Below, in pieces: positions 22,466 through 30,321 of a stretch of DNA of 37,432 nt. A program made the translations under genes and the position numbers. Within the stretch, counting starts at the first letter, position 1. Every line of letters begins with the position of its first letter. Under the pieces are notes generated by a model that was not told the DNA's origin, made no database searches, and worked only from the letters and a program-made list of their open reading frames with translations. Source of the DNA: Chryseobacterium sp. Leaf394. GTDB taxonomy: Bacteria > Bacteroidota > Bacteroidia > Flavobacteriales > Weeksellaceae. Location of the stretch: contig NZ_LMQH01000011.1 of the NCBI RefSeq assembly GCF_001424105.1, positions 542,496-579,927 of the forward strand. The letters run 5' to 3'.

Positions 22466-23509
22466 ATGAATAAAACATTAAAAATATCAATGCTTTCTCT
22501 TTTTTTCATCATGTCCTGCAAAGAAGAGAAAAAAGAAGTCAAACCCTTTGTAAGTGCCGAGGTCATTCCCGTAAAGACCGCATCGGTAGGATCTCTGGCG
22601 CTTGCCGGAAACATCAGCGCATCAGGTTTGGTGACAACAGAAAATGAAACGACCTACTCGTTCAAGATCGGTGGAGTAGTGAGCGGCGTGTATGTTGAGG
22701 AAGGTCAGTTTTTCAGAAGAGGTCAGCTTTTGGCAACACTTGATGAGACAGAGATACGTGCCGGTCTGAATCAGTCCGATCTGAATGTTCAGAAGAATGA
22801 GCGTGATTACAAACGTGCAACCAATCTATATAAAGACAGTGTTTATACTTTAGAGCAGGTTCAGAACACAAGAACAGGTCTTGACATTGCCCGAAGACAG
22901 AAAGATGCCGTTGCTTTCAATGCCAGATATGCAAAGATCTATGCAAGCTCTGACGGCTTCGTTTCGCAGAAAATAGCCAACAAAGGCGAAATCGTGGGCC
23001 CTGGCTCTCCGGTTCTGATGATCAATGAAACTTCTCACAACAACAATTACTTACTGAAAGTCGGTTTGACAGATACCGAATGGGCATCCACAAAGATCGG
23101 GCAAAAAGCAGTGGTTACACTCGACGGTTATCCCGGAAAGAAATTCGATGCCTTTGTGTTCAGGAAATCGCAGGCTGCCGATATGGCGGTCGGATCTTTT
23201 CAGGTGGAGCTCAAACTGACGATGAATGACAGCAAACCTGCGGTGGGAATGTTCGGAAAGGCAGAGATCCAGACCGATCATTCCGAAGACTTTATTGTGA
23301 TCCCATATAATTCTCTACTCGAAGCTGACGGAAACAGAGCCTTTGTCTTTGTTGTTGAGAACAGCAAGGTCAAGAAAAGACCGATCACGATCGCCAAATT
23401 CGAAAACAGCAAAGTTTTCGTACAGGATGGACTTCAGAAAAGCGATAGGATAGTGATCTCCAACAGTGCCTATCTGAACGAGCAGTCGAACATTAAAATC
23501 ATTAAATAA
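22466..23509 (+). CDS. RND efflux periplasmic adaptor (MFP) lipoprotein
   Basis: This 347-residue membrane-fusion protein has a signal ending in a lipobox (LFFIMSC), so Cys18 is probably lipidated and anchors it to the inner membrane. It then has a biotinyl-lipoyl-like half-motif (GGVVSGVYVEEGQFFRRGQL, about 71-90), a short coiled hairpin (RDYKRATNLYKDSVYTLEQV), the second half-motif (YASSDGFVSQKIANKGEIVG) and beta-barrel domains to the end. The layout is that of the AcrA/MexA family. It joins the RND pump to the outer-membrane duct. It is separated by 13 bp from the TolC gene and 6 bp from the pump gene, so co-translation in a single operon is likely. Confidence 0.92.
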   Translation: MNKTLKISMLSLFFIMSCKEEKKEVKPFVSAEVIPVKTASVGSLALAGNISASGLVTTENETTYSFKIGGVVSGVYVEEGQFFRRGQLLATLDETEIRAGLNQSDLNVQKNERDYKRATNLYKDSVYTLEQVQNTRTGLDIARRQKDAVAFNARYAKIYASSDGFVSQKIANKGEIVGPGSPVLMINETSHNNNYLLKVGLTDTEWASTKIGQKAVVTLDGYPGKKFDAFVFRKSQAADMAVGSFQVELKLTMNDSKPAVGMFGKAEIQTDHSEDFIVIPYNSLLEADGNRAFVFVVENSKVKKRPITIAKFENSKVFVQDGLQKSDRIVISNSAYLNEQSNIKIIK

Positions 23510-23515
23510 CAACTG

Positions 23516-26500
23516 ATGAAAATTACAAATTTTGCTGTAAAAAACTATCAGTTCACACTGATCATGTTTCTTCTCGTTGCCGTAGTGGGTATTCTGACAC
23601 TGTTCACAATGCCAAGATCGGAAGATCCGGCAACGCATCCGCCTCAATATCTCATCACGGTCATTTACCCAGGTACAAGTCCAAAGGATATGGAAGAACA
23701 GGTGGTTAAACCTATTGAAAATAAGATCTACGGATTGGAGAATATCGATAAGATCCTGACCACTGTGGAAGATGGTGTTGTCGCCTTTGAGGTCAAATTC
23801 AAATATGGCGTTGATGTGGACAACAAGTACCAGGAAATTTCCACAGAGATCAATGCATTAAAAAACAGCGAGCTTCCAAAAGACATCTATCAGATCAAAA
23901 CAGAAAAGATATCTTCTGCCGATGTCAAAATTCTGCAGGTAGCCTTGGTGTCTGAAAATGCTTCGGAGAAAAAAATTCACGACGAAGCAGACAAACTTAA
24001 AACAAAACTGGAGAAGATCACCAATCTTAAAAATGTTATCTATTCAGGGATTCCGGAACAGGAGATCAGGGTAGATCTGAAACTGGATAAATTGGCTCAG
24101 CTGAGAATCCCTCTGAATGTCGTGATGGGAAGTTTACAGAGCGAGGCTGCCGACATTCCGGGTGGAAGTATTGATATGGACACTAAAGTTTTCAACGTAA
24201 AAACGAGTGGTAAGTTCAAAAATGAGGAAGATGTAGCCAATACTGTTATCTACAATGCGAACGGAAAGATCGTCTATATGAAAGATGTTGCCGAAGTGGG
24301 TTACAGATCGCAAACGGTAGATCATATCACGAGGATCAACGGACACCGATGTGTTCTTGTCAGTGCAGGGATGAAGGATAATGTCAATATTACAGATGTT
24401 CAGAAAGAATTTGAACCGATCCTTGAGCAGACTGCAAAGGAGCTTCCTGAAAACATTAAATTGGTTAAAAACTTCGATCAGGCGAATATGGTTTCGCAGC
24501 GTCTGGGACATTTGGGTATTGACTTTGGATTGGCAATCATATTGGTCATTATCACGCTACTGCCTTTAGGGACGCGCGCCTCAGTGATCGTAATGATCTC
24601 CATTCCTTTGTCACTGGCACTGGGATTAATTGCAATGAACGCACTGGGATTTTCATTGAACCAGTTAAGTATCGTTGGTTTGGTGGTCGCTTTGGGACTG
24701 TTGGTCGATGACAGTATCGTGGTCGTCGAAAATATTGAAAGATGGCTGCGTGAAGGGCATTCCAAGAAAGATTCGGTCCTGAAAGGAACCAGACAGATCG
24801 GCTTGGCAGTCGTTGGCTGTACCGCCACGCTGATCATTGCGTTTCTTCCTTTGGCGTTCCTTCCTGATGTTGCAGGAGAATTTATGAGAAGTCTTCCGAT
24901 GGCAGTGATCACGAGTGTTTTAGCTTCGATGTTGGTCGCGTTGACCTTGGTTCCTTTTCTGGGGAGTAAATTCCTTAAGACCCACGACCACGAAGGCGGA
25001 AATATCTTTCTTCAGTACCTTCAGAAATTCCTGACCAACAGCTACAAGGGTATTATGCCTAGAGCTTTGAAATATCCAAAGATAACAATCGGAATTTCAT
25101 TGGTCTTGAGTGTTTTGGCATTTGCGTTATTCAGTTTCACAGGATTTAAACTGTTTCCAACCTCTGAAAAACCGATGTTTCTGATCAATATCAAAATGCC
25201 TCTTCAATCCAACATTTCCGAAAGTGACCGAGTGGCGAAGATCGTTGAGTCTGAATTAAAAAATCACAAGGAGATCACCTATTATACTTCGAATGTGGGT
25301 AAAGGAAACCCGCAGATCTATTACAATGTGCATCCACAGGACAGAAAACCCGATTTTGCCCAGGTCTTTGTTCAGTTGGATGACGAGGCAAAACCAGCTG
25401 TAAAGACCGAACTGATCGAAACCTTGAGAGAAAAATTCAAGACAATACCTTATGCGAAAATTGAGGTCAAAGATTTCGAACAGGGAACACCTATTGAAGC
25501 CAATATTGTGGTTCGCCTTTTTGGTGAAGATCCTGCGGTGCTGCGATCACTCTCTTCACAGGTTGAAAATATTCTGAGAAAACAGGAAGGTACAGTTTAC
25601 GTCAATAATGAGTTGAATACCTATAAAACAGATGTCAAGGTAAAGATCAATAAAGAAAAAGCAAGAACCTTAGGCGTGATGACCAGTGAGGTCGATAAAG
25701 TGATCCGCCTTGCCATTGCCGGACTTCCTGTTGGAGATTACATTGATGACCGGGGTGATTCAAGAACCGTGACCTTAACTTTGCCAAGGGAAAAATTCTC
25801 CACTCTTGATGCTTTGAAAAATCTTTATGTCAACAATGTTCAGGGAGCACCGATCGCACTGAATCAGATCGCGACGATTACCTTTGAAACTTCGCCAACA
25901 GCGATCAACCACTTCAATAAGTCAAGATTTGCCAAAGTTTCGGCAATGACGGCCAAAGGGTACTATGCCAATGACCTGTTGGTGGATATCGTTCCTCAGC
26001 TTGACAAACTGAAAATGCCGCAAGGCTATTCTTACAAACTGGCTGGTGAAAAAGAATCTGAAGGCGATGCACTGGGTGGTAACTTTATCTCGGTCATTAT
26101 TTTGAGCACGTTCCTTTTCATTGCTGTCTTGTTGTTACAGTTCAAAACATTCAAGGGGATCATTATTGTTTTGTCCATCATTCCGTTAGGAATTTTAGGT
26201 GGGGTAATTTTCCTGCTGATCGACGGAAGCCCGATGTCTATGGTTGCGATCATTGGATTCATCGGACTGTCGGGAATTCAGGTTAAAAATTCTCTTTTGC
26301 TGGTAGATTTCACGAATCAGCTCAGACTGGAAGGAAAATCGATCGACGAAGCCATTGCCATTGCCGGAGAAACACGTTTTCTTCCTGTGGTTTTAACTTC
26401 CATCACAGCAATCTGCGGATTGATTCCTTTGGCCTTAAATTCAAATCCATTGATCGCACCTTTGGCCATTGTGTTGATCGGAGGTTTGATAAGCTCAACA

Positions 26501-26590
26501 ATTCTCTCAAGAATTGTGACACCGGTGATGTACAAACTGATCCCGCCAAGTCTGGATATTGAAACTGATAACGAACAAAATCAGAATTAA
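23516..26590 (+). CDS. RND-family efflux pump (AcrB/MdtBC-type)
   Basis: This 1024-residue inner-membrane pump is driven by the proton gradient. It has 12 membrane segments in two repeats, each with a large periplasmic loop. The first transmembrane segment is in the N-terminal 30 residues (FTLIMFLLVAVVGILTLFTM). The proton relay shows the two Asp of TM4 in GLLVDDSIVVVENIERW (about 400) and the Lys of TM10 in VKNSLLLVDF (about 925). The periplasmic loops contain the usual IYPGTSPKDMEEQVVKPIEN (porter domain). The overall architecture is that of a normal hydrophobe/amphiphile exporter; the sequence does not show HME metal residues. It lies third in the tetR-regulated operon, 18 bp ahead of the SDR. 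Substrate not predictable. Confidence 0.95.
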   Translation: MKITNFAVKNYQFTLIMFLLVAVVGILTLFTMPRSEDPATHPPQYLITVIYPGTSPKDMEEQVVKPIENKIYGLENIDKILTTVEDGVVAFEVKFKYGVDVDNKYQEISTEINALKNSELPKDIYQIKTEKISSADVKILQVALVSENASEKKIHDEADKLKTKLEKITNLKNVIYSGIPEQEIRVDLKLDKLAQLRIPLNVVMGSLQSEAADIPGGSIDMDTKVFNVKTSGKFKNEEDVANTVIYNANGKIVYMKDVAEVGYRSQTVDHITRINGHRCVLVSAGMKDNVNITDVQKEFEPILEQTAKELPENIKLVKNFDQANMVSQRLGHLGIDFGLAIILVIITLLPLGTRASVIVMISIPLSLALGLIAMNALGFSLNQLSIVGLVVALGLLVDDSIVVVENIERWLREGHSKKDSVLKGTRQIGLAVVGCTATLIIAFLPLAFLPDVAGEFMRSLPMAVITSVLASMLVALTLVPFLGSKFLKTHDHEGGNIFLQYLQKFLTNSYKGIMPRALKYPKITIGISLVLSVLAFALFSFTGFKLFPTSEKPMFLINIKMPLQSNISESDRVAKIVESELKNHKEITYYTSNVGKGNPQIYYNVHPQDRKPDFAQVFVQLDDEAKPAVKTELIETLREKFKTIPYAKIEVKDFEQGTPIEANIVVRLFGEDPAVLRSLSSQVENILRKQEGTVYVNNELNTYKTDVKVKINKEKARTLGVMTSEVDKVIRLAIAGLPVGDYIDDRGDSRTVTLTLPREKFSTLDALKNLYVNNVQGAPIALNQIATITFETSPTAINHFNKSRFAKVSAMTAKGYYANDLLVDIVPQLDKLKMPQGYSYKLAGEKESEGDALGGNFISVIILSTFLFIAVLLLQFKTFKGIIIVLSIIPLGILGGVIFLLIDGSPMSMVAIIGFIGLSGIQVKNSLLLVDFTNQLRLEGKSIDEAIAIAGETRFLPVVLTSITAICGLIPLALNSNPLIAPLAIVLIGGLISSTILSRIVTPVMYKLIPPSLDIETDNEQNQN

Positions 26591-26608
26591 TCATTAAAAT
26601 CTAAACAA

Positions 26609-27388
26609 ATGGAAGAGTACATATTAATTACCGGAGCATCATCCGGAATAGGCTACCAAATGGCTATTCAACTGGCAGAGAAAGGCAAAAATTTGATTTT
26701 GGTAGCGAGAAGCGAGGAAAAGCTCAGAAAGTTGCAGGAAGAATTGATCAGTATCTACAAGATCTCTGTGTATTGCATCGTCAAAGACCTTTCTGTGGTG
26801 GATAATGCTATAGAGCTCTACGGTGAAGTTCTGGAGAAAAATCTGTTGGTTACAGGTCTGGTCAACAATGCCGGTGTTGGAACTTATGGAGAATTCATAG
26901 AGACTTCCCTGGAAGAGGAACTGAAGATGATCGACTTGAACATTTCCAGTCTGGTAGTACTCAACAAACTTTTTGCAACTGATATGGTAGCAAGAGGATC
27001 AGGCCGGATCATGAATGTTTCCTCAGTTATGGCATTTCTGCCATTTCCGTATTATTCGGTTTACTCTGCTACGAAAAGTTTCGTGCTGGCCTTTACGGAA
27101 ACACTCGCCTCCGAACTTGAGGGTACGGGCGTTGTGGTTACTGCACTCTGTCCCGGGCCGATTGATACCGGATTTTACACCGAGGAAATGCTCAAGGCCA
27201 AAATGGTGAGAACCAACAAGCCGGTACATCCTGAAGTCGTTGCCGAAGAGGGTGTAAAACTATTGCTGAATGGAAAAGGGAAGAAGATCGTGGGTTCTAT
27301 GAATTGGTTTCTATCAAATCTTCCCCGTATAACTCCAGATTTTCTTATGATGAAAATTAAAAAGAATCTAGCTGGCAAAAGTTTATAA
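26609..27388 (+). CDS. SDR oxidoreductase at the end of the efflux operon
   Basis: This 259-residue classical SDR has TGASSGIG at residues 7-14, the structural NNAGVG (about 88-93), the catalytic Ser in MNVSSVMAFLPF, the active-site YSATKSF with YxxxK (about 150), and PGPIDTGF after it. It is a paralogue of the SDR at 1330-2127 (same group, similar length), but this copy keeps NNAG where the other has NDAG. It starts 18 bp after the pump stop, so it is the last gene of the operon; a terminator follows at 27534. Its presence with the thioredoxin-reductase-like protein suggests that the module also modifies its inducer, for example by reducing a carbonyl group. This last part is inference. Confidence 0.92.
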   Translation: MEEYILITGASSGIGYQMAIQLAEKGKNLILVARSEEKLRKLQEELISIYKISVYCIVKDLSVVDNAIELYGEVLEKNLLVTGLVNNAGVGTYGEFIETSLEEELKMIDLNISSLVVLNKLFATDMVARGSGRIMNVSSVMAFLPFPYYSVYSATKSFVLAFTETLASELEGTGVVVTALCPGPIDTGFYTEEMLKAKMVRTNKPVHPEVVAEEGVKLLLNGKGKKIVGSMNWFLSNLPRITPDFLMMKIKKNLAGKSL

Positions 27389-27500
27389 AAAACATGATGA
27401 AGTGATGGATGGTGACTTCCTTTGAAAAATCGTAAAAAAGTGATTCTATGCCTGACCATAACTTTGTGGTTATCCCCTGCATTTAGGCATTACCATAATG

Positions 27501-27533
27501 TCATATCATATCATATCATATCATATCATATCA
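27501..27533. repeat. Pentanucleotide tandem repeat (TCATA)6
   Basis: Six perfect TCATA units (27501-27530) followed by TCA, in the gap between the end of the efflux operon and the convergent TetR gene. It is not in a coding frame and not in a promoter for either neighbour. It lies inside a larger inverted repeat (27447-27455 with 27535-27543). Confidence 0.9.
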
Positions 27534-27570
27534 ATCAGGCATACCAATTATTCTATGTCTGATTTTTTTT
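27534..27570 (+). terminator. Terminator of the efflux operon
   Basis: ATCAGGCAT (27534-27542) pairs with ATGTCTGAT (27555-27563) with one G-T pair, followed by T to about 27570. The left arm can instead pair with ATGCCTGA at 27448-27455 upstream, enclosing the TCATA repeats; the two structures exclude each other. Confidence 0.75.
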
Positions 27571-27642
27571 TATTCAGCACATAATTGTGTGGTATTCCAG
27601 TTGATTATCTATATAGCCTTTTTGTAATACCTAAATTGCTGT

Positions 27643-28233
27643 TTACTCAATAATTGCTTTCACAAACTTGCTAATAATTAGATCTCTTTCCCGGCCATAA
27701 AATTTCCCTGATGCAAAAGATACTGTAATGATTCCATGAACCAGGGATATCATACCATAATATACTGTATCGATTTCATTTTCACTTTTTTTTCTTTGTG
27801 CAGGAAGTGAATTTTTTATTACTGATTTAAAATCTACCGCCAATTTTTCAGCTTCAGATCGATGATGTTCTTCTGAAAGTTTTTCAAGTGATTTCCTTGA
27901 CATCAGGAGATATAACGATTTATTCTCCAGAGCGAATTCTACGTATCCGGTCAGCATTTTTTCAAGCGGTGGAGATGGCCCTTCGGAATTTGCCACAGAC
28001 CTTTCCATTTGTTTACGTAATTTTAGAAAACCAATATCAGTCAGTCTGTCTGTTATTATTTCCTTGCTGCGGTAATGTGCGTAAATAACAGGTAATGAAT
28101 ATTCGATCCTTGACGCAATTTTTCTCATACTGATCCCGTCAATTCCTTCCGTGGTCAAAATATGCAGTGCTACGTCAAGAATGGAACGTGCAACTTCAGC
28201 TTTTTTCTTTAAAATCCGTTCTTTACTTCCCAC
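27643..28233 (-). CDS. TetR/AcrR-family regulator
   Basis: This 196-residue protein has the N-terminal TetR HTH (VARSILDVALHILTTEGIDG, ISMRKIASRIEYSLPVIYAH, about residues 14-60) and a helical C-terminal domain of the TetR_C_33 type (FALENKSLYLLMSRKSLE, then MISLVHGIITVSF). It is distantly like the TetR at 19217-19834 (ISLVHGI against WSLVHGM), so the two belong to the same sub-group. It points toward, and ends in, the gap after the efflux operon. The targets are unknown: no palindrome as clear as TGAACAATGTTCA is seen upstream. A decayed TetR gene of another sub-group lies directly upstream on the same strand. Confidence 0.9.
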   Translation of the reverse strand: MGSKERILKKKAEVARSILDVALHILTTEGIDGISMRKIASRIEYSLPVIYAHYRSKEIITDRLTDIGFLKLRKQMERSVANSEGPSPPLEKMLTGYVEFALENKSLYLLMSRKSLEKLSEEHHRSEAEKLAVDFKSVIKNSLPAQRKKSENEIDTVYYGMISLVHGIITVSFASGKFYGRERDLIISKFVKAIIE

Positions 28234-28296
28234 AATTCACCTTTGTTTTTAGAAAACTTTTTTGATGTAAAATAGTATAATTTTAGCTTACTTGTA

Positions 28297-28318
28297 GATC
28301 CTTTTAAAAAAGGAGATC
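28297..28318 (-). terminator. Bulged hairpin at the end of the decayed TetR gene
   Basis: GATC-CTTTT and AAAAGG-A-GATC form a stem with a 1-base bulge. It lies at the 3' end of the minus-strand TetR remnant and may have been its terminator. The following T content is low. Confidence 0.4.
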
Positions 28319-28713
28319 CAAAATCCTTCCATTTTTATTTTTACAGTCCCGTGAACTCGACTTGTGATGCGTTGATCTGTCTAAAGTGCAGAAAAAATTG
28401 CTGAACACATATGAGAATGAAGATAGTGCAAAAAGGTCGCTTAAAAAATATTGGGCATTTGGATATCCTAATTCCTTCCTATCAATAGCATTCTGTACTT
28501 CTGACATTAGATCTTTAAAACTTTTTAAAAAATCCTCAAAAAAAATTTGAAGGTCTTTACTAAGAGATTTTCTCTCGATCGGAAATAATAGTGGATCACC
28601 GTTCGGTTTTTCTTTGATCTTTCTGCGACATCGTACAGTATAAATCCGAAATTTCCATCTTTTAGTAAGAGATCTGCTGTTGCATTTTTGATTTTATTTT
28701 CTGTATTGCTCAT
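28304..28713 (-). pseudogene. Decayed TetR-family regulator
   Basis: From ATG 28711-28713 the minus strand reads MSNTENKIKNATADLLLKDG then FGFILYDVAERSKKNRTVIH with YYFRSRENLLVKTFKFFL, a TetR HTH with the usual V-x-x-x-A-x-x-S-x-x-N-R-x-x-I-H-Y-Y-F-x-S-R core, and then stops at 28525. A second piece in another frame (SEVQNAIDRKELGYPNAQYF then LSDLF, 28304-28507) matches the later helical part of such regulators, where an E-x-x-x-A-I-x-x-x-E-L segment precedes the F-x-x-x-L end. The middle third is shortened or lost. The gene is dead as a repressor, though the HTH part could still be made. Confidence 0.7.
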
Positions 28714-28875
28714 TTTATCTGTTTTTAAGATAGCAGTCGGCAAACATATTTACCAACTGCTATAACAAGAAAAAAAATTAATTATGGTCAATTAGTGATA
28801 GCTGAATCTATTATCCGCAAACGATTGCCTGGAAAATGGGAATATTAAAAATTAACTGAAAAAAAGCGAATAATC

Positions 28876-29431
28876 ATGAGTATTTTAGATTCAGGAGACA
28901 ATTTTATTTCAAATGAGCCGTCCAAGTTTTTAGGCGATAGAATGAATGATTTGCAATGTGTTTTTAAGGAAATTGAGAGCCACCTTCTTTCGAAAGGTGA
29001 AACTGTCTTAACGGCAAAAAGTGTTACGGCAGGATTTCTACAGTTATTCTTTTTCACAAATGAAAGATGCATCGAAGTTTTTCAGCGGAGGAATGACTGC
29101 GTATACATTAGAAGAAAAAGTAAATCTTTTAAAAGTTGACGAAAATGAAGCTTCTCAATGCGACTGTGTATCATCCAACATTGCTGAAACAATGGCTTTG
29201 CACGTTGCTAAAATCTACAATACCGATTGGTCAATCGCCATCACAGGTTATGCAACGCCTGTCGAAGAATCACAGGGGGAACTTTTCGCTTATTATTCTA
29301 TTTCACAGCATGGAAAAATTCTTGTCAGTGAAAAAATTGCCGTATTAAAAGAGACTCACTCTATTGATGCTCAAGTTTATTACTGTGAAGAAATTCTTAA
29401 GCGTTTCAGATTAAAGCTTAAAGATAAATGA
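28876..29431 (+). pseudogene. CinA-like (competence/damage-inducible C-terminal domain) protein, frameshifted
   Basis: Two overlapping frames make one protein. The first, from 28876 or more likely ATG 28942 (MNDLQCVFKEIESHLLSKGE), runs to SVTAGFLQ; the second continues SFSQMKDASKFFSGGMTAYT, LEEKVNLLKVDENEASQCDC, then ITGYATPVEESQGELFAYYS to the stop at 29431. Removing one T from the run 29050-29054 (CTTTTTC) restores the frame. The joined protein of 160-185 residues resembles the small stand-alone CinA C-terminal proteins of Bacteroidota (nicotinamide-nucleotide amidase fold). The usual E-S-x-T-x-G motif is K-S-V-T-A-G here, so the first acidic residue is lost as well. The break is in a homopolymer, so sequence error is possible. 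Confidence 0.75.
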
Positions 29432-29452
29432 AAGCTATCTGACCTAAAAATT

Positions 29453-29936
29453 TAATCAAGTATCGTCAAGCTTAATAATGTTTTTGAAGATGGAAAGGAA
29501 TTCGTCCACAGATTCCCTTTTGAAGGACATTGTTTCGGTGAAATCTCCCTGCTGACCGAGAAACCCTATGTGAGCAATGCAATTGCTGTTTCAGTCTGCG
29601 ATATCATCAAGCTAGAAAAAGGATTTTATCAAACTCTCATTAAAGATTTTTCTGAACATTTTTTTAATGTACGCCGTTATACGGTGGAACGTCTGCATTT
29701 CCGATACCTGATCTCATCATTTTTAGCCATAAAAGATCCCGAAATAAATCTACAAGCTGTTGAAAGATCTCAAAGAGTATTTTGGTTACGACGAACTTAT
29801 CTGTTTCCAGGTTCCTTTCACACGATCCCAGTTGGCCTCTTCAGTTGGCCTTCGTGTAGAAAAGGTGATCCGTACTCTAGAAAAGATGGAATCCTCGGGT
29901 TTTCTCAAGATCGATCAAACTAAGATATTGTACTGA
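29453..29936 (+). pseudogene. Decayed Crp/Fnr-family regulator (copy 4)
   Basis: The + strand frame from about 29453 reads VKLNNVFEDGKEFVHRFPFE then GHCFGEISLLTEKPYVSNAI and DIIKLEKGFYQTLIKDFSEH, the second half of a cNMP-binding barrel and the dimer helix, with no N-terminal third. After about 29755 the frame shifts: LLKDLKEYFGYDELICFQVP, then FTRSQLASSVGLRVEKVIRT with LEKMESSGFLKIDQTKILY and a stop at 29934-29936. That end matches the HTH of crp copies 1 and 2 (F-T-x-x-x-x-R-x-Q-L-x-S-x-x-G-L, ending K-I-L-Y/F). It belongs to the same sub-group but has diverged. The 5' end and one base are missing. Confidence 0.8.
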
Positions 29937-30041
29937 GCCAATGTAATCAATATACTATAAAGTAGTTTTACTTACTATTTAATTGATAATAAGTGTTTTG
30001 CTGGCATTTTATTTGTTCGTGTTATAAAAAAAATATATGTT

Positions 30042-30233
30042 ATGGCAGACAATAAATCAAAAAAGGATCAGCGTGACCGAAGCAAAGTAAGCGGTTCTGA
30101 AAATTATGAAATCCAGTATTTCAAAGATAAAATGAATGTCAGTTCTCAGGCTGTTACGGGAGCGATCCGTGCGACAGGATCCAACGACCGAAAAGTTCTT
30201 GAAGCTTATTTGAAGGATAAGCATAAAAAATAA
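30042..30233 (+). CDS. DUF3606-family small protein
   Basis: This 63-residue basic protein has the DUF3606 pattern (about residues 13-60: R-S-K-V-S-G-S-E-N-Y-E-I, then YFKDKMNVSSQAVTGAIRAT and L-E-A-Y-L). It has no signal peptide or membrane segment. The function of the family is unknown; members recur in stress and DNA-repair neighbourhoods of Gram-negative bacteria, and here the next gene is ligD. The ATG at 30042 follows an A-rich leader. A strong terminator at 30273 separates it from ligD. Confidence 0.85.
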   Translation: MADNKSKKDQRDRSKVSGSENYEIQYFKDKMNVSSQAVTGAIRATGSNDRKVLEAYLKDKHKK

Positions 30234-30272
30234 TCCATCCAGCAGCTTTACAGAAAGCGCTTATTACGTCTC

Positions 30273-30301
30273 ATCTTTCTGACCTTGTCAGAAAGATTTT
30301 T
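30273..30301 (+). terminator. Rho-independent terminator between DUF3606 and ligD
   Basis: ATCTTTCTGAC (30273-30283) and GTCAGAAAGAT (30287-30297) form a perfect 11-bp stem with a CTT loop, followed by T to 30301. It lies 40 bp after the DUF3606 stop. Confidence 0.9.
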
Positions 30302-30321
30302 ATTATCTAAAAGTCAACATT

